Assembly: GCA_002633005.1 (NCBI GenBank)
Contig: NMRA01000099.1
Span: 92,555-156,554 of the forward strand
Origin: Phoronis australis
Taxonomy: Eukaryota; Phoronida; Phoronidae
Reading direction: 5' to 3'
Length of the DNA stretch: 64,000 nt
Position numbers and translations under genes: made by a program. Under the pieces are notes generated by a model. It did no database searches. It was not told the DNA's origin and saw nothing but the letters and a program-made list of their open reading frames with translations. The number at the start of each line of letters is the position of its first letter. Position 1 is the first letter of the stretch. Below, piece after piece: positions 41,801 through 56,800 of this stretch.

Positions 41801-44800
41801 ACACAGGTCTTTCCCAACCTTAGACTCAACACATTGGTGGGAAATGGTCTCCAGCTTCATCAAGTTCATGGCAACGAAATATTCTGTGATTTAATACACC
41901 ATTGTACTTAGCCAAGCTCAATTCAGTGTTTTTGAGACATCAACAGACAAGCACAGGTAGCCCCAGACAGACGCCGGAGAGACGCAAGGATGACGGGCAG
42001 GATGCTGACTATATGCTATGCATGAAGTCGCTTCAGAGTTGAAGGATTAGATGCTATTAGCTGGCAATGCTTTACAAAATTGTCAATACCGTAAGAATTG
42101 TTGCTATTTAACTCAGTGAGCATCCACTTCCCCAATCAATTAGACACAACTACAGCCAATCATATCAGATCTCACACTGCAAGAAGCCACACCCCTACCA
42201 TTAGAATGGAACGCTCTGGATGAGGAAACTTTCTCCCACTTCAGTGAGTCAAGAAGACAGATAAGCGGGATAGACTATGAGTGCACTAATTGTCTTACCT
42301 GAGAAAGCACTTGATATTCTGCTTTTGAAGATCTCCAGAGTTCACCACCACACGCTCACAGGCCTGAAGGATTAGAAATAATATTGTTCTACATGTAACC
42401 ACTTTGAACTTGAAAGACACTAAGCGACCCAAGCACATTACACCTGTCCTACTTATTTTTTATTATTTATTATAGTGAAATAAGGGTGCAGAACTACGAA
42501 TAAAAATGGTCGAATATGAGTATAAATTATCTTTCACAATCAAAGATGAAATGTGCTTTATCTTCAATTCGGTTTTTACAGACATGCCAAATCTAATCAT
42601 TCACAGGAGTTTTGTAGTATCATCCCACCTCAACCTTCAATGGTAAAACACCTGCTCTCAATTGAGCTATGACAGACTTCTGAGACACCAGCAGACATAA
42701 ATACTCTTCTACACAATAATCGTTCTAAACAGATCTAAGCGCAGTATTGGTTTCTGTGATAATTTTTAACCAGTTTAACTCTTCTAACTGGAAACTGAAT
42801 GCTTTGAAGCTTTCGAGAGACACAATTTGCTTGTTCCTGAAAATATCTAAAAATCACATTTCTCCATAATTTTAAATATTGAACTGGGCCACTTGCTAGA
42901 ATTCTGATGTCTAAGGTCCCATAAAAATTCTCTAATTGCCTAGTTAAAATTTCATTATAAATGAATTCCCTAGGTGTGGAATTCAATTTGAACGGCTTTC
43001 CAAATCGCATATCAAAAGAGTTCTCTGTACCAGGATCCTCAACATTTTCTTCACTGATATTCAGTGGAACAATTGTAGCATAACTTCTAAAAACATTCGG
43101 GTTAACGCCCATCCTCAATTTTAGGTGGATTTCCAACTTAAGCGCCCACTGCTTGGTTAAGCATCCCCCTGCAATTTTTGAAGATTTCCAGTTAAGCGCC
43201 CACCTCTCGGTTAAGCGCCCATCCCCGACTTTTAAAGAGTGAAGATTTAGCGCCCAGTACTTAAGGAAATGGCGACTTTTAGATAAAGATAGATGATCAC
43301 AATGAGCGCAACGAAGCCGCGCCTCCGGGACAGCGGTTCAGCAAATGTTAATTACAATACAAGTAACGAATTGTTGTCCTGGGTCATGGACTTACTTCAA
43401 AATATAATACTTGAACGTTTTTGTCACTTTATTTTCTTCCCAATGTTCAGAAGTTTAAGAACCTATTTTGATGAATGTAACTGCCACGTTATAGAAGATG
43501 CTTGACGACTGAAGGGACAGTGTGCCTTACTGGGTTACCGATTTGCTGCCTCTCGATTTCTGACTTCAAAGGTTGGCAATACGTTGCTGTATGTTTTTGT
43601 ATGATCTTGAGGTGACAAAAAACTGCTACTCAAGTTCTGTTTTTCGCTTATTGCATCTCAGTCAAACTGGCGTTATCAGATTTAAGATGTCGCTGGCTGT
43701 TCTTTAATAATATTTCTTGCGTCAACCCCCACCTAGGAGTGAATGTGTGAATTATCGTTCCCACATTCCCTTTCTAGTCATGCAAAATAATTTTGTTTTG
43801 GCTAGTTTCGGCCTGAACAAAAATTCTTACCATTCGAGTCTGAAATATCTACAACATAGACTGACTGAAAATTGGCGACAGTGGGTAGGAGGTGCACGCA
43901 GCTAGCTACGGACGTGGTACATGGGGCCTTAGGAACATCGAGCCGGGAAATATCGGAACAGACTTGACATCACAGTTTTGGGGAGCATTCGAATGGAGGA
44001 ATATCGTAAAGCACTGGGTCTTTTGTAACAGCTTAAAAGTACGTAGTCACGCCCGTTTCTGCTACTTTGGACTGCGCTGTTCTCTTTTAATGTCCGACTT
44101 TGTAGTGGTGCACGCGCGTAAGTTCCCACACTTTGGAGTGCATGTTACACCTTGACACCAACATGTGATTGACAGGTGACTCATACGGAGGCCCTATGTG
44201 CGTGCTGAATCCCGCCGCTATCTTTGGCCATAAAAAACAAGACGCATACTGAAAGAGGCCGTTAAATTACTTGACAGCATTTCCAAGTCACGATTGTCAG
44301 CCGACTGAGACATTGGGTGCAATGCGATGTTGTAGGTGATATTATAATAGGATAATCTGGACATCTTGCATGTAAAATAAATGTTTTTTCACCACGAAGT
44401 TTGGTAAGTTGATCATTTAAGAATGAATTGAAACATCCCTGTTTTGTGACGTTTTATCACATATTTATGCTGTGGCTCAAAACTTTACTCTTAATTGACG
44501 ACGGGCTCACGTCCGCTTACCCCCCACCCCCCGATTCTTGTCTTACTTCTTTGCCGAGCATATTTGGTGCAACGGCAAATGAACTATGCCGCGCAGTCGA
44601 GATAAAACAGCTGGCCGAAGAACCATACGCTGAAAATGTCATTGAGTCATGGAGTGTCGACTATAAACATACCAAACACAAAAAAACTTTCAAACTTTTA
44701 TTACAACTAATTTTAAAACTGCTCTCTGACTCAGAACTTGACAGCTAGCACAAGACTGTAACCATAAATTTGATGTCTGCTGTAACCTCTGCAACCTGTG

Positions 44801-47800
44801 AGCTTGCACACAGCAGGCGCACTTTAGCTGGGTCACATCTTGAAATAGTTGCAACCCAAGTGAAGGCTGTGTGGTCACTGGTCGTCTGTGCACTTAACAG
44901 ATCAAACAAAGTAACAAGACCGCAGGACGGCATGGGCTATTACTCAGCAGTTTTGTAAATTTAACTGAGGCCAAGAGAACCTTTGTTGGGATCATCCGCT
45001 TTTATGACGTTTTTACTGTCATTTGGCGACGTGACGATAAAGCTCTTTGAAAAGTGCTACGCGTTCTGAGTACATGTGTTGTGTAGGGACTTAGATCACG
45101 ATGTAAGATTAACCACCCACTGGGTTGCTGTCTGTCGTAATAAGTGCCCATGTTCGGTTAACTGCCCACCCCAGGATTTCTTGAAATTTCACCCTTAAGC
45201 ACCCATGTCTGGTCAACCGCCATGGCGCCATCCCCGAATTTTTGGGTTTTCCAATTTGACCGCCCAGGGCGTTAACCCGAACGTTTATGGTAATACACTG
45301 TGGTCAGGTGGTTTTGATTTTTAGGACAATAGCCCATGCAAATGTTGTTTGTCATCTACCTCAGTCTGTACAAGTATGGACCTCAAATTTAAGAAAAGAC
45401 TGAAGCGACTCATGTGGGACAATAAAGTAGTCTACAACAGCTCTTCCTCTATGACTTATTGAGGTGAAGTTATCTTTACTTATCTCTTTCCTACCATTCA
45501 CTATAATGCAAGTTTTAGAGCCCAACAGAAAGTCAATCAAACCTCTACCATGAATTTACAGATTCATCTATTACAACTCGTTTACTTACTTGGCAATCAA
45601 AGTCTGGAATGTAATCGTTCAAGTTACCCACTCTCAAATTTAAATCTCCACATTAATAATGTCATATGTTATATCTACATACACTGGCATAATAGATGGC
45701 TAAACACCCACATCACAACCCCTTGATGATTTCTCAGGAGGTAAAGTGCAACAAAATGCAATTATACAACAATCTGAACATCTATAAGTTGACCTTATAG
45801 CTAATATACCATCCTACGACTTGTAAACAACATCACTTTCAAAAGTGTTAAAGAAATCAATCCTAACAAATAGTCCCACCCCACCTGTTCCTCTTACCTG
45901 ACAAACAACATGCTGCTGGGTAAAACTTATTGTTTGTTTGCCAACATTTCGCAAGGGGGCAAAGTAAGATTTATTGCGTGTAAATGAGATTCTACCAGCC
46001 CTATAATGTTTGCCTTGAATGAAGACAGCAATATTGTTCACGGAGCAATGAAATCTTGCTTGTCCTATCACCAATATTGGACTCGCACATCCTCAAAACG
46101 CTGTCCTATTCTATACCACCATTTGTTTTGTTTCCAGAGTTCGGCAAAGTTTCAATGACTTTTTTGAAATTTATTTTAGTTAACCTGTCGGTGTGAGATT
46201 TGCTTACAGAAGAAAAACTTGTTAAAATAAAATTCGACCAAGGGAGGTCTAGTGTCCCCGTCAAGCATTCAGACCAGTGCAGTCCAGTAAGCGGGTCTTC
46301 TCTGAGGACAGGCCCAGGTTACATAACAATTCTTCCACAACTTCATGTAAAGGTCAAGTTCCGTTGGCTATGCCTGATGCAATAATACACAAGTCATTGT
46401 TTTTCAAAGGGTTGTTCTGAATAACTAAATCTGTACCCTGCGCGTGATGCTTTTCCAACGCACTGACACGGTTATCGAGGCGTGCAAAATCCATAGCAAG
46501 ATCCGCCTTGAAGGACTTAACCTCGATATCAACAGAATTGTAATCTCATTACGTAGTTTATCCATTTTGGATTCAAAATTTTTTCTAAGCCCATCTTGTT
46601 CAGACCTTAGATCTCGGATTTCTTTCAAAATTAATTCCGATATCTCACCTTGATCCCATGGAGTCGGGAAAGGTTGGCTTCACTAATTGTAGGTTGAGAA
46701 TTAAATTTTTTGCTACCTATCACACCTGCGGTTCATAGCTGTCCTTAACTCAGTACTGTCTGTGCTTGGTTAAAATTTACGTATAAAATGCCATTCAGAA
46801 TCATCCATAGAAATGGAACGAATTTAAAAGACTATTGGTAGAAATATATGCGTTTTGGCAGTTCCAAGAGCTCTTATCCCACGCACTCATCCATCCTGAT
46901 AAACTGAGCTGCATTCCGCAAACTCAAGATATCAGTCATGCACGTGCGATGTGAAATCTTAAGAAAAGGGAATTTACATCCCATAATTCATGAATTCTAT
47001 CCCATAATTTATGAGCTCTATCCTATAGTTCAACATTGCAACCTCATAAACCAACCACTTCAGTGGAAACTTTGCTAGGATACGATAGTGAGGTCTTCAT
47101 TTTGCATAAGCTTGCTTTTTGGTACAAGGTGTTCTGCTTTCTGCTCTAAATCTGTGAGATGCCAGAATGAAGGCTCGGTATTCCTTAAGCACCGCCTAGT
47201 GAGCATTGACGGAGTTACTAATTGGCTTCATGTTCAACCTTTCATTAACATATTAAAAGTAGTTTGATGAAGCAAGCGAAAAATAATGATTTAAGAACAA
47301 AAATGTCCTTGATAAAACCTGAAAACAGGTTGAATAATAGGAAACGCGTATTTTTGACAATGCATACAGCTAAATTGTCAAAGGCTTTCAAGCTTCAATG
47401 CATTCCATTTCTTGCAATGAATAATTCCTGAAACATTTGGTGGCTTCACTCCATTTCTTTTCAAAACCACAATTTTATTATTTTAAGATTTCTCAACAAG
47501 CTCAGCACATCCATCACAACATTTTACACAGGATTGAAATTCTATATAAAACAACCTGGGGGATTCCCTAATGTCAAGAAGAATTACGTAGCAGTTCTAA
47601 GTACACTGCAGGGAGATCAAGTCCAAGATCTCTGTTCAAACTTGGTCTGTTGGCTAGGATCTCAATAGCTTCCAGTATTCTACCCTTCCACTTATCTGGA
47701 TGTAAACTTTTATTTCAATACACTGAAGATAAACTGAAATCCTTGTCACAGACCTGGTGATGTAGATCTCCGGCATGTTCTTGAATAGCAGTAACGGGTC

Positions 47801-50800
47801 TGAGGTTGGGGTGGCGATGGTCTTTAACCATCGCCACCCCCCCCCCACCTCAGACCCATTAGTGCCATTCAAGAACATGCCAGGGATCTACATTAACAGG
47901 TCCCCAATGATTATGTTTACATCCAGATGAATTGAAGCATAGGATACAAGAAACTATTGAGATTCAAGTCCACAGACCAAGTCTGAACCGAGATCCCGGA
48001 CTTGATCTCTCTGCAGTGTACTCGGACGTGTTACGAGATTCCCTCCAACATTAGGGAATCTCCCACCTTATTTTATTGTTTATTCCACAACGAGACTCCG
48101 GCGCGCCTGGTGGTGAACCAAGTCCGAGAGAAATGCACAAAATGGCTGTACAGCGAGAATATTAAGGTACGGTTTTTTGGTTCCAAAAGGGATATTTATT
48201 TAATATTATCACCATTTAAAAGGAAACCCAGGAACATTCACAGCCTCAGGATAGTTATGTTCTACAAGTTCACCAATAATCTGAAATTTTCCAGGTCTTG
48301 ATATCTGCACTATACTTTTCTATAAAAGAAAATGATGTAGAAAACGTAAAACAGGCAGAAAATAAGTAGAGTGAATGCACTGGTGGCCTAAACTATATCT
48401 TGTTGCAATCTTTCTCAATTCGATTTACAACCATACATTAAGGGTTTGTTCAAGTTTACTCTACATGAGAAATCGCTTAGTGCACTCACCTAAGAATTTT
48501 TAAGATTTCACAATTTTATAACACAAATACAAGGCAGGCAATAAGTTATGTACTCCAAATAATCCATTTACCAAAAGCCAAAAACATATAACATTCATTT
48601 AAAGCAACAAGTTTTCTTTAGTCTTCCTTCAAACCAGTTTCTTAATGACATAACATATTAGTCTTAATTCTTGTTCAAGGTAGTATCACTGACCAACAAT
48701 TTCCTTGGGACAAACAAATAGTGCAGACTATTCAGTACAAGAAAATTTGTCTAAAACACAGGATACCGTTTTGTAGTAATTCATATCACTAATGTTTCAA
48801 ATCTTTTTGAAGTTGTCAAAAGTGAAATCTCTTTTGATGCAAAATGTCTTGAGTACATTTACTCCATTTCCTCATGAGTTTTTATAAGTTAACATCAAAC
48901 AGACAGTAAACACTGACGTAAAAAGAAACAGCTATTTTCACACTGTTTCAACAGCACCGTGTTTAAAACAATTAAATACCACGTAGTTTGTTTGACATAG
49001 TTTGTTTGACGTAGTTTGTTTGACACAATGTAGGCAAAAATATCACCAATTTCTGACTACTTGTTAAAATGTCTAATGGTAGCTTTGGACATGACAAAGT
49101 GTTATTTTGGTGCGGCATATCTCGTACAGTAAAAAATGAGAAATTAAATTTCAATGGTCCAACCCATTCAACCAAGACCTAAATTACTGAGATTTTACAG
49201 TAAGCCATTTAATGAACAACACATAAAACATGGAGTGTCACTATAACCATAATTCAAGTCCCCATAAACACCATATTCCACCAAAAACATCATGGCAATC
49301 CCATCAACTCAGACTCAGGAAAAATTCCAAGTAAGGTTATGTTGGAAAATATGTTTAATTACCTGTGTATTTGTTATTTATTTATCTTGCATTCGTGTAA
49401 TCTGTATATACATATGCATATGCATTAAGCATGTATATATTTATATGCATAATGCATTATGCATATAAATATATTGTTTTTCCTTAGTTCTTTTACAAAT
49501 TATCATTTTTTATTAACTGCTAATATTAGATAATTTTTCTGTAAATATTGTCATATTTACATTTGCTAAATGTAATTCTTGAAAGCCGTAATCAGAGATT
49601 TGACAAACATAATATTACACAATAAATTGCCCCCATGATGGCTGACATCATGAATGATAGTGACTAAATTGACTGCTTCTGACATTTATTATATAAAATG
49701 CATCTCTGCACAAACTCCGTCTCTCCCGCTCCACTACAGACTTTCGTTGCGCCCGTTTCGGCACCCCTTGGTCCCAGGTATTGCACCGGCCCCCTATTTG
49801 GATTCGAGGTGTTGTATTTTTTCTCGTGGGCCGTTTTTCCGCAGACGCGGAGGGAGGGTGACCAGTTTTGTACTGGCCTTGGAGATGTCAGTCGGTCGGC
49901 TCAAAGGCCTGGATGACATCACTCCGTCAGCTTAATTTCACTCCCTCCGGCTTCTGTCGCGTATATAATTCATCGGGCCTGTCGCCGCCAAAATTAATGA
50001 TGCCTCCATTAAAAAATTTTTACTCTTCCTTGAATAAACTAAATTATTTACCAAAATGTTGGAAAATTGGCGTTCTTCAGTTATGTTGCTGTTAATATTG
50101 CGATACGCTCTTTGGGCGCCATTGCTACTGTTGGCTAATTCAATCAAATGTCATAACAAGCGTAAGTGGTTTCATTTTATCACAAGTTTTTACTATTTTA
50201 TTAACAGAAAACCCAGAAAAAAATTCTCGAGAGATACCGCAAAATTTTCGGAAAAAGCGCGTATGTGCGCGTGTCACAAGTATGCACTGTTTTCAAAATG
50301 ACCACAGATTCCCTTTGTTACAAAAGGCGGAGAATTACGAAAAATACCATTTATTAGATTGTCTTTTTACTTCTATAAACAGTTGTTACAGGCAATATGG
50401 ATTTAGGTTCATTCCCAGATTCTGCATGCACCCCTGTAGATTGTTAGCTCTAGGTTTCACAACGAGGTGACAAGCTGAGCATCGGGGTTGTGTGAAATTT
50501 CGGTACCTCTAACAGAGCTCTACACACAGCTACTTAGCTGGATAGTCTTCATACAGATAGCTGGCTTTCTACCTCAGTATGTACATATATGATGCAATTT
50601 TTGTAAATACATCTATATACTTTGTGTACTATACAGTATTTTAAATGCATTCTTAGTTTTCACTTTAAAGAATATTTGATTACTGTTACGGCAGGGTCAA
50701 ATGTTCTGGAAAGAAATTTGTACTGCCGGGGAAAGAATCTCGCAGCCGCACACCTTGCCTACTATAATTTGACAGTGACTGAAATTCTGCTTGAAACTTT

Positions 50801-53800
50801 GAACACGGCCTTTTCAAGAAGTATTCCTGTCTCTTGCGATGAACATGTTTACTCTCAGGAGTATCTAGGGACCCTCGGCGTTTCCCACTTAGCTGCTACA
50901 CGTGCCAAAGCACGGATAATGGCTAGTCCTAAATAATTATGGCGGCATTGAAAACAACAACCTCATTTACACATGTAATATGAATGACGAGCACAATACA
51001 ATCGAACATAAAAAATCACTGTAATATGATATCAGTGGTATGGTTGAATTTTAAAAAAGCATCAAACTAATTTGAATATTTTAGTCCCTAAACTCTAATT
51101 TTCAAAAATCATACAGCATTTAGAAGACAATTTGTGTCACTTTGACATAGTACGTCTACAAGAAACACGGCTGAGCAATGATCACAATTGCAACTCATAT
51201 TATAACATGCATAATTGTTAATTATATTGCAAATCTCTTGAGTCAACTTTAAGTTCGCAAGGTGGTCTTATTACACACGTTTGAGAATATATCAAGGTAA
51301 CAGATATAGACAGCACTCCCAGAAACTATTAAAACTTTTGAATCTCATGATAAATTAATCTTTCAACACTATTGAGTTTCCCGATAAATAAAATATAACA
51401 AAACTTATTCCAATATGCAAGAAAATGACCTTGATCCCAATACCCTAAATAAATAACTATGGTCATATATCAGTTTTTACATCTATCTCCAAACTTTTGA
51501 AAAAATTATCTACAAGCAAATTTACACATACCCCATACAACATGATTTCTTATACCGTAATCGTTTCGGTTAACGCCCTGGGCGGTTAAATTGGCGAATC
51601 CAAAAAATCGGGGGAGGGCGGTTAACTGAGCAGTGGGCGGTTAAATCGAAAATCCACCTAAAGTAGGGGATGGGCGGTTAACCGAACATGGGCGCTTATT
51701 ACGACAGACAACCGCCCTGGGCGGTTAATCTCACCTGGCGATCTAAATCCCGACACGACAATCATACTCGGAATGCGTAGCCCTTTTCAAAGAGCTTTAT
51801 CGTCACGTCGCCAAATGACTGTGAAAACATCGGATGATCCCAACAAAGGCTCTCTTGCCCTCAGATTAGTCATTCACTATTAAATTTACAAAATTGCTGA
51901 GTAATAGCCCCGGTGCGCAGACGACCAGTGACCTCGCAGCCTCCACTAGAATAAAAACTGTTTCATGATGTGACCCTGCTTAAGTGCGCGCGTGCAAGCT
52001 TCACGTGGTGCAGAGGTCAGACATCAAATTTATGGTTACAGTCTCGTATTATATGTAGCTGTCAAGTTCTGACTCACTGAGCAGATTTAAAATTGGTTGT
52101 AATAAAAGTTTGAAAAACTTAACCACGAAGTTTGGTAAGGTGATCGTTTAGAATAATGAATTGAAACATTGTTTTTTTCTGACATTTTGTAACATATTTA
52201 TGCAGTTGCTTGAAATTTTATTTTTGATCGACGACTGGCTCGACCACCCCCGATCCTTGTCTTACTTCTTTGCATAGCATGTTTGGCGCAACGGCAAGAG
52301 AGCAGGGCTGTCGAGATAAGACAGCTAGCCGCAGAACCATACGCTGAAAATGTCATTGAGTCACGGATCGTCAACTATAACATCCCATACACAAAAAACA
52401 GGAGAGTTAAGTTTTTCAAACTTTTATTACAACCAATTTTAAAACTGCTCTCTGACTCAGAACTTGACAGTTACATATAGTACGAGACTGTAACCATAAA
52501 ATTGATGTCTGACCTCTGCAAAACGTGAAGCTTGCACGCGCGCACTTAAGCAGGGTCACGTCTTGAAACAGTTTTAATTCTAGTGGAGGCTGCGTGGTGA
52601 CTGGTCGTCTGCGCACCGCAGGACGGCACAGGGCTATTACTCAGCAATTTTGTAAATTTAATTGCGAATGACTAATCTAAGGGCAAGAGAACCTTTGTTG
52701 GGATCATCCGCTGTTATGACGTTTTCACAGTCATTTGGCAACCTGACGATAAAGCTCTTCGAAAAGGGCTACGCGTTCCGAGTATGATTGTCGTGTCGGG
52801 ATTTAGATCGCCAGGTAAGATTAACCGCCCAGGGCGGTTGTCTGTCGTAATAAGCGCCCATGTTCGGTTAACCGCCCATCCCCTACTTTAGGTGGATTTT
52901 TGATTTAACCGCCCACTGCTCAGTTAACCGCCCTCCCCCGATTTTTTGGATTCGCCAATTTAACCGCCCAGGGCGTTTACCCGAACGATTACGGTAATCA
53001 CTGGACTGAACAAGCAGCCCTTGAGCTAATCAGCAGAATCTATGAATATCTTGATAAAAATTTAACCCCAATAGCTATATTCATGGAACTTGACACAATA
53101 AACCCTAATACATTACAACAAAAAATAACGAAATGTGGTATCTACACAATAGGTCGCAATATGTTGCATTACACCCTCATTATCAATCATCTTTACTAGG
53201 GTTCCCCAAGGCTCAATATCAGACTCGCTCTTATTCATAATTTACACAAATGATCTACACTCTGTTACCCCCATGTTACTCCTCATGTACGCTGATGACA
53301 TTTGTCTACTTACTCCTGTAGGTCTGAACTCATCCACAGAGGACATCAACAACGCACATACTATTAACAGTGGATTACGAACTGTTTATCTATGGCTTTC
53401 AGCAACTAAGCTCTCTTCAAACTTCTCAAAAACAAAATCCATGCTATTCCAGTTTGGGCTAAATAGAATTGATAATAACTCAGTCCCCACTATTAAAATA
53501 AATTATAACACATCTCTAACGTACAACCCTAACTAACAGCCTACAAATTCCTGTGAATACACATCGACAATATCCTTACACCAATATACACACGAAAGGG
53601 CAAACACAACTTCTAAAGTAAACTGCTTATTACCTAAACTCAAACACCATTTTCCCACTCACATCTTGCAATATAAACTATCTCATACTTTCTTGATTCT
53701 CATATGGAATAACCGTTTGGGCATTCGGAAATTGTACAAGGTTAAAAATGTTACAAAAATGTCAACAAACCTCCGATGGTTAGCTACACTCGACCAATTT

Positions 53801-56800
53801 GTAAAACTCAATAAATATTACTTTTTGAGGATGTATTTACGTCATCTTGCTTTAAGTATTACAACAAATATATAAACAAAAGGCTTCCCAGATACTTTCA
53901 CAGCATAGAATTAATCCAAGAATATCGACCACTTGTGCAGATAAACACCATCACAATTTCCCAGCTACGTTACGTTAAATAATAAAAACTACCGGCCACC
54001 AAATACTAAGCCTCTATCCAAAAAACATCAACACAAAACAGATTGTTTTACCATTTGCCATAGCTTTTGAAACACAGCAATTTTTCAGAAAGCATTTTGA
54101 ATAAAACAATAGCTCATTCCTTATTAGATTTTTTCTCTTCCTTTAAAAACAATATACCATGAACAATTATGATGAAAACTGCCATGTCATAAATTGCTAT
54201 ACATGTATATGTTCGAATGTTTAGAGATTCTGTGTCAATCTTGGCCATCTCCAATACTTTCCATTTGGGACTGTGTCTGTCAGTGTTCAAAATAAACACA
54301 TTTGTTTTCATGGAATTCATCTCGCATATATGAGCACCATAATAATTATCCCTGCTAACCAGCTGTAGCAGTTTATACCTTGTTTGGTAACCAAATCAGA
54401 TTGAGCAATGTATGCCATTTCAATGAAAAGAAATAAGTACACATATGATAGCAGTAAATGTTGTATTCTTGTTTGTATATGTTATGCTCTTTCATATATC
54501 ATTATTTGTTTAGCATTGCATCTGATTAACTAAAAAGATCCCTCTCTCTCACTAACATAAAGTCCAAATCTGGCTAATTCCAGAGCATTGTTCTTCAAAT
54601 CTCTGTGAGGATTGATTTTAAAATGTTCCACTTTAGCAGGAGAGGTTATTAAAATGAGGACTTCTGTGGTTTTCATGGAAAACTTAAGTTGCATCAAACA
54701 AAAATGAAATATTTCAGAAACCTGTAACAACTAGAACGTTTACATCAAATAAAATTTGATCAACCTGTTATTGATGCCTTTATTTTGTTATCAATGTACT
54801 TTTCCTCTAGCTAGAGGAGAGTGTATATGAATGATAGACTCTACAAGTGGCAATTAAAAGAAATTGATGACTAACACAAACACCTAATAATCACTAGACA
54901 ATGAACCATAAAGAATGAGGTCTGAATGATAAAGAATGATGTTCAAACCATAAAGAAAAAGAATGAGGTTCAAACCATAAAGAATAAGGCTCAAACAATA
55001 AAGAACGAGATTCCTCTCTAGACGCGTAAATGTACCAGATATCACGCCTACGCAGCATGGCATTAGATAGCTAAGAAAGATTTATTTGACAAATCGCACA
55101 ATAAAAACAAAACACAAAGTGAATACATGTTACAAAAAGTGAATACAATACAGGCACATGAAATATGTAGAGGATAACATAGAAAAGTCTGGTGACCAAA
55201 ACCATGTACAGGCAAGCACTTGAACTGGCCCAAGTTGAATGTTGTTCAATTAAGGGTATGTAAGACCCTAGAAAAATTCCAATTTTAGCCAACTTCGGAA
55301 CATTGTATCTTAGAAACGGCTGATCAAATTCACATGAAACTCTCAGATACTAATGTGCTTTGTATGGTTTTCCAACGAATTTTTATTAAAATGTTCCGCT
55401 TTTGCAAGAGGGTTATCTTGAACATTTATATCATATGAAATTTAATATATCTGATCCGTTTTCATGATATTAATGTAGCTTTCCTATAAAAGCAAGGTCA
55501 CGTGACCTTAAATTAGTAACAGATTAGTAAAAAGTCAAGCATCTAATTCTATGGAACTTCTTCATTCGGAAAATATATACTTTTACTAAGTTAAATATAT
55601 GGCTAAATGCAGACTTGTGAATAAAATTTAGAAAATGCAAAATGTCAACCTGAAACCCCACAGACAATCATTTGTCTCATCATCCTTCTTAAGAAAGACG
55701 ACATGGCTAATGAGTCTATGGAGCTATACTTTGGGGAGCAAATTTCCAGTCAGATGTAGACATTTCTAAGAAATCAGTTGAGAATAATTAACAAAGTTCG
55801 TAAATACAAATGTAAAGTTGATTGTTTTTCATGTCTCTCTGTAGCTCAGCAAGTGCAACTGGAACTCATCCAGAATTTTAAAAACGCTCAAGAAAATGAC
55901 TCAATGTGCACTGATAATGACAGTAGCCACAAGTGGCAGAAAAATAATGCATAAAGAGGTTATTGCAATCATGATTCCACGCATTGATGAATTTTCTTTA
56001 AAAAATACTTCCTGATTTATACGTACAAACCATTCAGAGCATGAACCAGTGGCCTGTATTTCAACTAGACATTCTGCTTTTAGGTCATACACATGATGCT
56101 GTATAACAAACAAAACATTTAAAGCTACATCTCGACACTATCAGCTAGAAAAAATGGCAGCCTAGCGCCATGATTAGCTGACTAAAAATGAAAATTCAAT
56201 TGCTCATTTTACTCTAGTTTCTTAAATGTTTCATGCCAGATAGGGTTCTCTTTCCGTTATCAACTCAAGCCATCGTCAATGTTTAGTATCATGCTCCATT
56301 TTCAAATTAGCAATTTTAGGTTTGGTCAACCACAATAAACTCTGAAATGTTTTCTAGTGTTGTTGATGGTTTCCATGTTCTTATTGATAACAGACATGGA
56401 ATCCAGTTACTGTAAGGAATATTGTGAAACTGATTTCATGAGAGTAAAAGGCAAATCGGATTTTTGTTGCCTAGCGGCACTAAGCAAGGCAAATCTCAGC
56501 TTTAGTCTGCAATGCAAATCAAGTTTTTGTAGGCAGGGATAATTTTAGGAGTGCGCAGTGCAATACTGGTGCATGTTATTTTTCATAGACTGCCTACCAT
56601 TGCTTAACTTGAGTCACTGGGGAGCTTTAAAGGAATGTCCCAATCATGCCTTAATTTGTCTTCAATAGGCTCATGCATATGGCAATGCAGAGCAGGTGGT
56701 CAGAACTTACGTCAGTGACCAACAACAAACATGTCTGGCATATTGCAAAAGTACACATCTGAGTTGTGTTTAGTCAAACCGAAAGGTAGCACGTATTTCT

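Noticed and set aside
44690-44958. Overlapping frames on both strands
   Set aside because: They lie in a TIR-element block shared with 52400-52640 and show no conserved reading frame between the copies.
49654-50301. Cluster of overlapping frames in a more GC-rich stretch
   Set aside because: Frames are open on both strands because of base composition; no domain seen.
50622-50936. 104-codon plus-strand frame
   Set aside because: No recognisable motif, no splice or promoter context, and located among retroelement debris.
55901-56113. 70-codon minus-strand frame as an INTS8 exon
   Set aside because: No alignment to any INTS8 segment and no fitting splice sites.
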